Shown piece by piece: positions 1-8,923 of a DNA stretch of 64,000 bases. Below the pieces are notes generated by a model. That model did no database searches. It was not told the origin of the DNA and saw only the letters and a program-made list of their open reading frames with translations. This DNA is from Pseudomonas sp. BGI-2. GTDB lineage: Bacteria > Pseudomonadota > Gammaproteobacteria > Pseudomonadales > Pseudomonadaceae. Position numbers and translations under genes: made by a program. The stretch spans positions 1 to 64,000 of the forward strand of contig NZ_SISB01000036.1 of the NCBI RefSeq assembly GCF_004310295.1, read 5' to 3'. Numbering within the stretch: position 1 is the first letter of the stretch; the number at the start of each line of letters is the position of its first letter.

Positions 1-105
1 GCAGTGATGCGTAAATACCTGACCGGGTTATGGGCATGCATGCGTTCTGGAGAAGAATTTAATACGGCCAAGCTTTTTAGCGAAAAACATCTCGCGAAAG
101 CTTGA
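1..105 (+). CDS. Transposase C-terminus, probable IS110 family (5' cut by window edge)
   Basis: The first frame is open from base 1 to a TGA at 103-105 and gives 34 residues, including MRKYLTGLWACMRSGEEF and ending SEKHLAKA. The MRK...LWA...SGE pattern resembles the extreme C-terminus of IS110/IS116/IS902 DEDD transposases; this is recognition of a short tail, not of catalytic residues, which would lie upstream of the window. The gene converges on dctD, whose stop codon is only 36 bp away, so the right end of the element must lie within about 106-141. IS110-family elements often lack obvious terminal inverted repeats, and I see none here. It could be an intact element or a remnant; the window does not tell. 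Confidence 0.5.
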   Translation, partial: AVMRKYLTGLWACMRSGEEFNTAKLFSEKHLAKA

Positions 106-141
106 CCGTGAACAGAGTATCTACAGGTTTTGTGTGATCAG

Positions 142-1467
142 TTAGAGGAACATCTCGCGCGTCAGTCCATGCCGCTGCATCTTTTCATTGAAGGTCCGGC
201 GCGGCAGTTGCAGCTCTTCAAGCACTGCTTTCACATCGCCCTTGTGCCGGGTCAACGCCGAGCGCAGGCAATGCGCTTCAAATGCTTCAGCCTGCGCCGC
301 CAGCGACTGCCCGGGATCGATGCCTGCAGGTGCAGGCTCTCCCAGCCCCAGCACCTGACGTTCGGCAACGTTCGCCAGTTCGCGCACATTGCCCGGCCAG
401 TCGTGGCTCAGCAGATGGCTCAACTGCGGGCCACTCAACGGTGGAAAAGTCCGGCCCAAGCGCTCGGCGGCATTCTGCGCAAACGATTCGAACAACAACG
501 GAATGTCTTCACGCCGTTCACGCAAGGGTGGCAGGCGCAACTCAGCCACGTTCAACCGATAAGCCAGGTCTTCACGAAAACGCCCGGCCCGTGCCTCATC
601 CAGCAGATCAGGTTTGGTCGCGGCAATGATGCGTAAATCCACGCGAATGCTCTGATTGGAGCCCAATCGCTCAAGCTTCTGCTCCTGCAACACCCGCAGC
701 AATTTCACTTGCTGGGCCAGCGGCATGCTTTCGATTTCATCGAGAAACAGCGTGCCGCCGTCCGCGTATTCAAGCTTGCCGATACGCTTGCCCGTAGCGC
801 CGGTGAACGCGCCGCTCTCATGGCCAAACAACTCGGCCTCAAACAACTGCTCGGGAATCGCCGCGCAGTTCAACGCCACAAACGGCTTGTCGGCGCGCGG
901 CCCGAAGTCGTGCAAGCACCGGGCAACCAACTCTTTGCCGCTGCCGGTTTCACCCCGGATCAACACGTTGACCGGCAGCGCCGCCAGATCCAGCACCTGC
1001 CGACGCAACGTCTGCAAGCCACGGGACACGCCCAGCAGCGTCGCGTCGAGTTTGGCGCGGTTGTCGGCCAGCTCATGCAAGGCGCGGTTTTCCAGCACCA
1101 GCCGGCGCTTGTCCAAGGCCCTGCGCAAACTGCTCAGCAGGGTTTCCGGGCTGAAAGGTTTTTCGAGGAAGTCATAGGCGCCGTCGCGCATGGCTTCAAC
1201 CGCCATCGGCACATCGCCGTGGCCGGTCAGCAGAATCACTGGCAAGTCGGCATCGCGCCGCTGAACTTCGGCCAGCAGTTCAAGCCCGGTCATGCCCGGC
1301 ATGCGCACGTCGCTGAGGATCACGCCGGGGAAATGACTGGGCAATTGCGCCAGGCACTCATCGGCGCGGCTGAACAGCTGCACCTCGAAACCCGACAGGC
1401 TCAGCCATTGTTCAACGGCGCTGCGAATGCTGCTCTCGTCGTCGACCACCATCACTGAATTCAGCAT
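142..1467 (-). CDS. dctD: DctD, sigma-54-dependent response regulator for C4-dicarboxylate transport
   Basis: A 441-aa NtrC-family activator. Domains in order are a receiver (about 1-120, phosphoacceptor Asp53 in SDVRMPGM), an AAA+ sigma-54 interaction domain (Walker A GETGSGKE at 172-179, GAFTGA loop at 219-224 that contacts sigma-54, Walker B LFLDEIE), and a Fis-type helix-turn-helix at the end. The family activates dicarboxylate transporter genes such as dctA or dctPQM in response to succinate, fumarate or malate. It overlaps the end of dctB by 7 bp, so the pair is co-transcribed and translationally coupled. No transporter gene is next to it in this window: the downstream side is taken by a transposase. 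Assignment rests on whole-protein similarity plus the dctB partner. Confidence 0.9.
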   Translation of the reverse strand: MLNSVMVVDDESSIRSAVEQWLSLSGFEVQLFSRADECLAQLPSHFPGVILSDVRMPGMTGLELLAEVQRRDADLPVILLTGHGDVPMAVEAMRDGAYDFLEKPFSPETLLSSLRRALDKRRLVLENRALHELADNRAKLDATLLGVSRGLQTLRRQVLDLAALPVNVLIRGETGSGKELVARCLHDFGPRADKPFVALNCAAIPEQLFEAELFGHESGAFTGATGKRIGKLEYADGGTLFLDEIESMPLAQQVKLLRVLQEQKLERLGSNQSIRVDLRIIAATKPDLLDEARAGRFREDLAYRLNVAELRLPPLRERREDIPLLFESFAQNAAERLGRTFPPLSGPQLSHLLSHDWPGNVRELANVAERQVLGLGEPAPAGIDPGQSLAAQAEAFEAHCLRSALTRHKGDVKAVLEELQLPRRTFNEKMQRHGLTREMFL

Positions 1468-3227
1468 GGGCTGTGAGCCTCCAGGTCGATGGGCAAGGTC
1501 ACCGTGAATACGGCGCCGTTGGCGTGATTGTCGGCGCTCAGGCGTCCGCCCGATTCGTGAACAATGGCGAACGATACCGCCAAGCCAAGGCCCAAACCAT
1601 CACCCACCGGTTTGGTGGTGAAGAACGGATCGAACACGTTCGGCAGATGCTCTTCGGCGATGCCGCCACCGTTGTCGGTGACGGTGAGGCGCCAGAGTTG
1701 CTCGTCGGCTTCGAGGCGGATTTCCAGGCGTTTGCAGGGTTTGTCCTGCATCGCATCCAGCGCATTACGCAGCAGATTGATCAGCACCTGTTCCAGCCGA
1801 ATCGCATCGCCGCGCACCCATGCCGGACGCGCCAGGTGCAGCACGGTGCTGACCTGCTCATCTCGCAGACGCGCGTCGAGCAATTGCAGCGATTGGTCGA
1901 CCACCGCCGCCAGATCCAGGCGCTCGCGCAAACCGCTGGGGCTTTTACGGGCAAAGGTTTTCAGGTGGCCGGTGAGGGCGGCCATGCGCGTCAGCATGTC
2001 GTCCACCGGTTTCAACGCTTTGTAAGCGTCGTCGACCCGGCCGTGATCGAGCAGCAGCCTCAGAGTCGCAAGCTGCATGCGCTGGGCGGTCAGCGGCTGA
2101 TTGATTTCATGGGCGAGGGCGGCGGACATCTGGCCGAGGGCCGCGAGTTTGGCCGATTGCACCAGACCGTCCTGAGCGGTGCGCAGGTCGCGGGTGCGCT
2201 CTTCTACCAATTGTTCGAGTTCTTCACGGCTGCGCTGACGCAACTTGGCCAGGCGCCAGCGCTGGTTGAGGAACAGCAACAGAAACACCAGCGCCAACCA
2301 CAACCCGGCAGCGGCGAGCGCGGCGTTGCGGCCGTCTTCGAACGCGACTTGCGGGCGGCGCAGCAAGTGCAAGGTCCAGCCTTCCGTGGTCAGCGGCAGG
2401 GATTCCCACAGGTAATTCGCCGTGCCGTCAGGACCGACGACGCGCGCCAGATCACTGTTGTCGTCGAAGCGCTGCAGCGATTGATAATCCAGCGGTGTCA
2501 GCGGTTGTTTGTCGTATTGGCGAGTGATCTTGAGCTCGGCATGATCGCTGACGCTCAAGGGTTTCAACAGGCGATAGCGCCAGCCCGGCTGGTTGGCAAT
2601 GAAGATAATCCCGCGTGCATCGCTGACCAGCAGCGTGTCGCTGCCTTGGCGCCATTCGCGCTCCAGTTCCGGAAACTCAAGCTTGACCACCATCGCGCCG
2701 AGGAACTCGCCGCTGTCGCTGGTCACCGCGCTGGACAGGAAATACCCCGGAATCCCACTGGTCACCCCCACCGCATAAAAGCGCCCGGTGCCCTGGGTGC
2801 GGGTCTGGCTGAAGTAGGGACGAAAACCGTAGTTGTGGCCGACGTAACTGTTGGGCAAACGCCAATTGCTGGCGGCCACGGCGAGGCCCGTACGGTCGAG
2901 CAGTTCCAGGGTCGAGGACTGTGCAGCGCCGTTGATTTTTTCCAGTTTGCGGTTTAGCGCAAGCTGCTGTTCGGGGCTCACTTCACCGTTCAGCGCGCCG
3001 CGCAGCTCTGGGTCCAGCGCCAGCACGGCGGGGAGGGCGCGGTAGCGATCAATCAGGGTGTGCAGGGAGTTGGCGTACAACGCTAGTTGCTGATTGGCGC
3101 GGGCGGCGTCCTCGACCAGGGCCTGGCGTTCGGCGTGGCGGACGGCCAGGGTGGCAGCGAACGCGGCTCCGGCGATGATCAGTAGTGTGTACAACAACAA
3201 GCGCAAGGGGCGGGGAATCGGCAGCAT
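1461..3227 (-). CDS. dctB: DctB, C4-dicarboxylate sensor histidine kinase
   Basis: A 588-aa membrane sensor kinase. A first transmembrane helix (about 8-28) and a second (about 303-321) flank a periplasmic double-Cache-type sensor region of about 270 residues containing the FRPYFSQT and GIPGYFLSS motifs typical of DctB. A short coiled coil follows, then HisKA with the phospho-His at about 373 (LAHEINQP), and HATPase_c with N (NLLRNALDAM), G1 (DNGGGI) and G2 (GDGLGLGLAV) boxes. It is expected to phosphorylate DctD in response to periplasmic dicarboxylates. It lies 77 bp downstream of the last Tc toxin gene on the same strand. I see no strong terminator or clear Shine-Dalgarno in that gap, so read-through from the toxin operon is possible as well as an own promoter. 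Confidence 0.9.
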   Translation of the reverse strand: MLPIPRPLRLLLYTLLIIAGAAFAATLAVRHAERQALVEDAARANQQLALYANSLHTLIDRYRALPAVLALDPELRGALNGEVSPEQQLALNRKLEKINGAAQSSTLELLDRTGLAVAASNWRLPNSYVGHNYGFRPYFSQTRTQGTGRFYAVGVTSGIPGYFLSSAVTSDSGEFLGAMVVKLEFPELEREWRQGSDTLLVSDARGIIFIANQPGWRYRLLKPLSVSDHAELKITRQYDKQPLTPLDYQSLQRFDDNSDLARVVGPDGTANYLWESLPLTTEGWTLHLLRRPQVAFEDGRNAALAAAGLWLALVFLLLFLNQRWRLAKLRQRSREELEQLVEERTRDLRTAQDGLVQSAKLAALGQMSAALAHEINQPLTAQRMQLATLRLLLDHGRVDDAYKALKPVDDMLTRMAALTGHLKTFARKSPSGLRERLDLAAVVDQSLQLLDARLRDEQVSTVLHLARPAWVRGDAIRLEQVLINLLRNALDAMQDKPCKRLEIRLEADEQLWRLTVTDNGGGIAEEHLPNVFDPFFTTKPVGDGLGLGLAVSFAIVHESGGRLSADNHANGAVFTVTLPIDLEAHSPC

Positions 3228-3304
3228 GCTGGATGAACGGAAAAAGGACGGGCAGGCACCATACCATGGGGGCGCTTGTCGCTCTCATTTCACCTATCGC
3301 CCGT

Positions 3305-6154
3305 TCAGACTGCGCTGAACGACTTTGATCGAGAGTGCAGCATGGTTCGCGTGTATTCCAATTCGTTGACCACCGCGTTGGTTGCGCTTCGCAGGCTATC
3401 GACGGTATCGCCGTTGTCGCCAAAGTAACTGAACGTGTGCATGGCGCTAACACCTGCCGTGGCAAATTCTCTCTCAAGGTTGTCCATGTTCCCGTTCAAC
3501 GCCTCGATCAGTTTCAACAGATTGCTGTCGGCCTTGGCTATTTTCTCTGGAGACAACTCGGTGCTCGCGCCCGCGACCTCATGCACGATTTCCACGACAC
3601 CCAGTAGCCCGCCGACCGCAGCACTGGCGCCGCCGGCAACGTCAGGCGCGGCAGCCTTGAGTATCAGACCCGCCCCAGTGCCGGTTGCCTCCTTGGCGCC
3701 TTTGAGCATGTTTTTTTGCGAGGATAGGTTCATGTTGGCGAATTTCTGCTTAACGTAATCCATGAAGTTAAGGGTTTTATACTCGGCTTTGTTGATGATT
3801 TTTTCGGGGGACAATTTGCTCGCCTTGAGCTTGACCGAAGCGCTTGCGCCCGTGCGCTCAGCCACATAATCCACCGCCAGGCTGACCGCTTTCTTGGCAC
3901 CGAAACCCAGTGCAGTGCCCACCACATTGCCCACCCCCGGTGCTACCACACCCAGCGCCTGTGCTCCGACGCCGACCGCGATGCCGACGCCGTAACTCAC
4001 GCCCTGTCCGACCAGATGCACGGTAGTGCGTCGGGCCGAAGACAGTGCGTGATCGCCGGCTGAGCGGTGGTTGAGGATCTGTTGTTGAGCATCCAGCGCC
4101 CGCCGCTTCGATATCCCGAGAATGTTGATATGGCGGTCAATGCCGTCCGACAAACCCCTTGTGGCGACAGATTGCGCTTGCTTGGCGCCGCTGTCGGTTT
4201 TGCGTGAATCCCGTTGTTCAGGCGTTTCAATAAACTGATCCATGAAGTCGCCTAGCCCCAGCCCGCCGATGTCGACAAAGGTCACGGGATTGTTTTTCAC
4301 GAACGCATAAAGATTCAGCCCGTCCACATCCCCCGCCGGATCGGGACAGACCCAGCGCTGCAACCACGGCGCGTAATACCGGGCGCCATAGTAATAAAGC
4401 CCGCTGCAGTCCATTTCCTTGCCTGAATACCGAATGGTTTTGTAATCGGCTTCCACCTCTGAACGCGCCGCCCACCACGCCGTACCTCCAAACGCGTAAT
4501 AGAACTCAAGACTGATCAAGGCACCATGGCGATCCAGTTCCAGTGCGCAGGAACCCAGATGGTCGTCGAGGCTGTAGCGCAGCTGATCAGGTTCCAGATC
4601 ACCCGGGCCCCCGCTGGCCCAGTGCAGGCATCGAACGCTGCCAAAGGCGAGCGGCAGGGTGATGACGTGCAACACACGACCGTCGTCGCGGGTGTGAATG
4701 TCCAGCCCCGGCAGGTAAAGGACCTCCCGGCTGTGTGTCATTGACCGGGTGTGGGTGACATGGCGTTTGCAGACCCGTTCACCCTGGCTGTAGAGGTAGC
4801 TTTCGGTATCATCCGCCAGGCCATTGCTGTGGGTGAGCAAGGTCACTTTTTCCAATTGATCGCGGGCGTTCCAGGTCATGGGTTGTGCGCCGTCCTGCAG
4901 ATACCGCTGGTTGCCATGCGGGTCAAATTGCTCCTCGAAAACGGGCTCCGGGTCGTCTGTTTTCCAGCGTACGCCACGGTTGCTGCCAGGGTCGATGCGC
5001 ATGTGCAGGGTGAAGTTATGGCCGTCGCGCTGATGGCGCTGTTCGGTCAGATTGTTGCCCTTGTCGTAGGTGAAGTACTCGATGTAGCCATAGCGGCGGC
5101 CGGGATCGACAGGCTGAACCAACTCTGGCAAACCGGCTTGTGGATTGGGGACTTCTGCCTCGAAACCGCTGGCGCTGATCAGCCGGTACAGTGAGTCGTA
5201 GGTAAATTCTCGATGGCCATCGACGCGCTGGTTGGCGAAGTACACCGTGGTCAGGGTGTGATCCTCGATGCGCAGGATGTTGCCCATCCGGTCATAGAAG
5301 TAATGGAGGTTTTGCTGCAAGGCCTCGTCGGGTTTCCCGGACTTGAGCGTGCTTAGGCGACCATCCGCCGGGCAGTAAGTCCATCGGCTGATCACACCAT
5401 TACCGGCCGTTTGCATCGTGATCTGACCGGCAGCGTTGTACTGCGCATCCTGCAGGACACATTGCGGGTCGTCGGCGCGCAGTTGCAGAACAACCTGCTT
5501 GAGCTGCCCGGCAATGTCGTAATGAAAGCACTGCTGATGGCCACCTGCGTCGCTCTGGATCAGCACGTTGCCCAGAGGGCCATAAGTGCGACTGCTGCTG
5601 AAGGCGCCGGCATCGGCAATCGTTCGGGTTTCACTCAGCGGCGATCCCTGGAGGCTGAAACTGCTCAATTCGAGTGAGCCTGCTGGGTCGACATGCTTGA
5701 TCATCTGGCCGCGCACGTTGAAGGCGGGGTCGGCTGATGTGTCGGCGTAGGTGAAGGTTTCATCATCCGGTTGACCGTTTTCCTCAACGGCGACTACGCG
5801 CAACTGATTGTCGTAGGTGGTGCGCCAATGATTGTCACGCTGGCCCCAACGTTGAAGCTCTTCGCCTGTCAATCCCAGCAGGCTCACACGTCGGCCGGCA
5901 TCGACGCTGTCGATTCTGATCGCGTCGCCGGTGAGTCGATAAACATTGCTCAGATTAGGCGTCAGGGCCGTGTCGAACAGCCGCGCATCCCATTGCTCAG
6001 ACAGGCTTGCGTGGGTGTCATATGTTTGTCGGGTGATGAGTGTTTCCACTTCACCACCGACCACTTGGCGCAGGTAGGCAACCTGTCGAATTGGCAGGCC
6101 TCTGGGATCTATGGCCGTAAGGTCCGGGGTTCTGGCAGAAACAGTGTCGGTCAT
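3305..6154 (-). CDS. TccC-like Tc toxin C subunit with Rhs core and unknown C-terminal effector (copy 1)
   Basis: A 949-aa Rhs/YD-repeat protein. Residues 1 to about 628 match the conserved TccC part, ending in the Rhs core signature (SGKEMD, GLYYYGARYYAPWLQRWVC, PDPAGDVDGLNLYAFVKNNP). In this family that part forms, with TcB, a closed shell and is self-cleaved at the core, releasing the C-terminus as the toxic payload. Residues about 629-949 are the variable part. I recognise no ADP-ribosyltransferase or other catalytic motif. It has a Gly/Ala-rich hydrophobic stretch (about 716-765), a second one (about 839-863), and two copies of LSPEKI-x-KA (about 781 and 868). It is the last gene of a TcB-TccC-TccC operon, starting 3 bp after copy 2. 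It may be membrane-active; that is inference. Confidence 0.85.
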   Translation of the reverse strand: MTDTVSARTPDLTAIDPRGLPIRQVAYLRQVVGGEVETLITRQTYDTHASLSEQWDARLFDTALTPNLSNVYRLTGDAIRIDSVDAGRRVSLLGLTGEELQRWGQRDNHWRTTYDNQLRVVAVEENGQPDDETFTYADTSADPAFNVRGQMIKHVDPAGSLELSSFSLQGSPLSETRTIADAGAFSSSRTYGPLGNVLIQSDAGGHQQCFHYDIAGQLKQVVLQLRADDPQCVLQDAQYNAAGQITMQTAGNGVISRWTYCPADGRLSTLKSGKPDEALQQNLHYFYDRMGNILRIEDHTLTTVYFANQRVDGHREFTYDSLYRLISASGFEAEVPNPQAGLPELVQPVDPGRRYGYIEYFTYDKGNNLTEQRHQRDGHNFTLHMRIDPGSNRGVRWKTDDPEPVFEEQFDPHGNQRYLQDGAQPMTWNARDQLEKVTLLTHSNGLADDTESYLYSQGERVCKRHVTHTRSMTHSREVLYLPGLDIHTRDDGRVLHVITLPLAFGSVRCLHWASGGPGDLEPDQLRYSLDDHLGSCALELDRHGALISLEFYYAFGGTAWWAARSEVEADYKTIRYSGKEMDCSGLYYYGARYYAPWLQRWVCPDPAGDVDGLNLYAFVKNNPVTFVDIGGLGLGDFMDQFIETPEQRDSRKTDSGAKQAQSVATRGLSDGIDRHINILGISKRRALDAQQQILNHRSAGDHALSSARRTTVHLVGQGVSYGVGIAVGVGAQALGVVAPGVGNVVGTALGFGAKKAVSLAVDYVAERTGASASVKLKASKLSPEKIINKAEYKTLNFMDYVKQKFANMNLSSQKNMLKGAKEATGTGAGLILKAAAPDVAGGASAAVGGLLGVVEIVHEVAGASTELSPEKIAKADSNLLKLIEALNGNMDNLEREFATAGVSAMHTFSYFGDNGDTVDSLRSATNAVVNELEYTRTMLHSRSKSFSAV

Positions 6155-6157
6155 GGG

Positions 6158-8923
6158 TCATGCGGCCTTTTTTTGCGATCGAGAGGCTGCGCGCGATTGC
6201 CGTGATAGAAACTGATTGTCCGTGGTGCCCATCTCTTTGTAATAGGCCATGCCTTTTTGAGCACGATTGATGTAATCGAGGGTTTTTTTAGTGGTTTGCT
6301 GCAACCCTGATCGCGTAATCGTCTGCTTGGGAGGCATGCCCCCATGGCTGATGCCATCTGTGCCCAATGCATCGAAAGCCGCTTCTGCCCCGGCCCAACG
6401 TTGCTCGACAGCCTCTTTCCAATCAGCAAGCATCGTTTCGATTTTGCCAACTTTGACCGGGTCGAGCCGGTTCTTGATGTCTTCGGCTTCCACAGCCCGG
6501 GCGAACAAACTGAGGGTGGCGGGAATGATCGATATCCACGACGACATCACCCTGTTCATTATGAAATCAGGATTGAGGACTTTATTGAGTGCCGGATGGA
6601 TTACTTTATTTTTTACGTCTTTCCAGCTGTTGATTTTTTTTTCAACGGGTTCAGAGATACCCAATGAGCTGTCGATCGCCTCAACGGACATCGTCGAGGT
6701 TTGCGGTATGAGCGGTCCCGTCATCGGTAAGCGGTTTGTTATCGGAGCTGCCACCGCACCTGAAATATCCCCGGCAATGTTGCCACCGATCAACGCATTT
6801 GGGTCCAGGAACTGGAGTGTATGAGGGACACTCGGAAGAATGTGGCTCGCTAGTTCAGTGCCGACAAGTCCGGCCTCATAGCCGGCGACGCCGTTGGCTA
6901 CTTCGACTACAAAATTTGCCGCCAAATTTCTTTTAAGGTTCTTTTGATGAATGATGTTGTCGATTTGTCCGAGTGTCCGCTCAGCGTGGCCACCAACGGC
7001 GGAAATAAAACCTGAATAGTTGCGAATGACGGCTTCGCCGCTTTCCTCTCCGTCGCTATCGACATAACGCATCGGATTATTCCTCACAAATCTGTAGAAG
7101 TTCAGGCCATCCACCTCCCAAGCAGGATCGGCGCACACCCAACGCTGCAACCACGGCGCGTAGTAACGAGCGCCGTAGTAATACAGCCCGCATTCATCCA
7201 TTTCCTTGCCCGAATACCGGATGGTTTTGTAGCCGACCTCCAGTAAGGAAGCCGCCGTCAGCCAAGCGGTACCGCCGAACGGGTAATAGCCTTCGTGGCT
7301 GATCAGTCGGGCGTTCTGGTCAAGTTCGATGAGGCAGGAGCCCAGCTCGTCGTCGAGGCTGTAGCGCAACTGATCCTGTTCGATACCGTCGGGTTTTTTG
7401 CTGACCCAATGCAAGCAACGCACGCTGCCACGCCCCCCCGGCACGGTGATGACGTGCAGTCCTTCGCCGTTGTCGCGGGTGCGGATTTCCAGCCCCGGCA
7501 AGTAGACCACTTGACGAAAATGCGTGAGGGTCGCGGCTTGCCATTCATGGCGTTTGAACACCCGTACGCCCTGGCTGTAGCGAAAGACTTCTTCATCGTT
7601 GGGGCCGCCGTCACGTTCAACCAGTGTCGCACTGGCCAGTTGATCGCGGCTGTTCCAGTGCAGGGGGCGTCCTGGGGCCGAAGCCTTGAGGCCGCCATTG
7701 GGGGTGAACAAGGTGTCGAAATCCGGTTCGTTGTCACCTTCTTTCCAGCGCACTCCACGGTTGCTGGTCGGGTCGATGAACATCGCTTGGGTGTAGTTGC
7801 CCACCGCACGTTCATGGATCAACTTGATCAGGTTGCCGCCGGTGTCGTACTCGTATTTCTGTGTGTGGTTGAGGTGGTTGTTGGGGTCACTCGGCGAAGG
7901 GCGGCCAGGCAGATCAACGCTTGGGGCGGCGTCATGGCCGGTGGCGCTGCTCAGCTGATACAGAGAGTTGTAGGTGAATGTGCGGTGGCCATCGATGTGC
8001 TGATTTTTGAAGTACACCGGTTTAAACGTCAGATCGTTGATGCGCACGACGTTACCGACCGGGTCATACCGGTACTGAAAATGCTGCCGCGGCTCCTGGC
8101 CGGGCACACCGGCCTTCAACGTGGTGAGTCGGCCATCGGCGTCATCGTAAGTCCAGGTACTGACCACCCTGTTGCCGGCGTGTTGCTCGATGATCTGGCC
8201 GACGGCGTTGTAGTGGGCGCCTTCAAGAACGGGCAGCCAGGCTTCGCTGGCCGCGAGCCGCAGTTTAACCTTTTGCAGCTGCCCGGCGCGGTCGTAAAAC
8301 ATCTGTTGCTGATGATCCGCGGTATCGGTCTGGGTCAGCAGCGTGCCGAGCGGGCTGTAGGTCCGGCTGCCGGGGAAGGTGCCGACATCGGTGATCGTTC
8401 GGCGGTCGAGCAACGGTTGGCCGTGCAGGCTGAAGCCGCGCAACTCAAGTGTGCCGGAGGAATCGACCTGTTTGATCAACTGGCCGCACAGGTTGAACGC
8501 TTTGTCGGCTGTGGCATCGGCATAGCTGAAGGTTTCGACGATGCCTTGATCGTTCTCTTCAAGGGTGAGCAAGCGCAACTGATCGTCGTAAACGGTGCGC
8601 CAATAGTCGCCCTGTCCATCCCAGCGCCGGAGGATTTCACCGGCCAGCCCCGGCAGGCTTATCCGCCAACCGGAGTCGACGCTGTCGACCTTGAGCGGTT
8701 GCCCGGAAAGGCCATAGACCTTGGCTAGGTTAGGCCTTGGCGCCTCGGCCAGCCGCGCGCCCCGTTGCTCCACCAGCCGCCCGATAACGTCATGACATTG
8801 CCGGGTGATGAGGGGTTCAAGAGCGTCACTGGGGCCTTGGCGCAGATAGGCAATATGGCGCACTGCCAATCCACGCGAATCATTGGACGATATTGAGGGT
8901 GTGTTCCAGTAACCGGTGGTCAT
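6158..8923 (-). CDS. TccC-like Tc toxin C subunit with Rhs core and unknown C-terminal effector (copy 2)
   Basis: A 921-aa paralogue of the neighbouring C subunit, alignable with it through most of residues 1-622 including the Rhs core (SGKEMDECGLYYYGARYYAP, VDGLNFYRFVRNNP). After residue about 623 the two proteins have no visible similarity: this one carries a different tail of about 300 residues with Gly-rich hydrophobic segments (about 675-705 and 715-740), a helical middle and a basic Arg/Lys/Ser-rich end. No toxin active site is recognised. In the core, the usual DPxG is DPAW (Trp at about 602), a change close to the self-cleavage region. It overlaps the end of the TcB gene by 4 bp (ATGA), so B and C are translationally coupled, as expected for subunits that assemble together. 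Confidence 0.85.
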   Translation of the reverse strand: MTTGYWNTPSISSNDSRGLAVRHIAYLRQGPSDALEPLITRQCHDVIGRLVEQRGARLAEAPRPNLAKVYGLSGQPLKVDSVDSGWRISLPGLAGEILRRWDGQGDYWRTVYDDQLRLLTLEENDQGIVETFSYADATADKAFNLCGQLIKQVDSSGTLELRGFSLHGQPLLDRRTITDVGTFPGSRTYSPLGTLLTQTDTADHQQQMFYDRAGQLQKVKLRLAASEAWLPVLEGAHYNAVGQIIEQHAGNRVVSTWTYDDADGRLTTLKAGVPGQEPRQHFQYRYDPVGNVVRINDLTFKPVYFKNQHIDGHRTFTYNSLYQLSSATGHDAAPSVDLPGRPSPSDPNNHLNHTQKYEYDTGGNLIKLIHERAVGNYTQAMFIDPTSNRGVRWKEGDNEPDFDTLFTPNGGLKASAPGRPLHWNSRDQLASATLVERDGGPNDEEVFRYSQGVRVFKRHEWQAATLTHFRQVVYLPGLEIRTRDNGEGLHVITVPGGRGSVRCLHWVSKKPDGIEQDQLRYSLDDELGSCLIELDQNARLISHEGYYPFGGTAWLTAASLLEVGYKTIRYSGKEMDECGLYYYGARYYAPWLQRWVCADPAWEVDGLNFYRFVRNNPMRYVDSDGEESGEAVIRNYSGFISAVGGHAERTLGQIDNIIHQKNLKRNLAANFVVEVANGVAGYEAGLVGTELASHILPSVPHTLQFLDPNALIGGNIAGDISGAVAAPITNRLPMTGPLIPQTSTMSVEAIDSSLGISEPVEKKINSWKDVKNKVIHPALNKVLNPDFIMNRVMSSWISIIPATLSLFARAVEAEDIKNRLDPVKVGKIETMLADWKEAVEQRWAGAEAAFDALGTDGISHGGMPPKQTITRSGLQQTTKKTLDYINRAQKGMAYYKEMGTTDNQFLSRQSRAASRSQKKAA

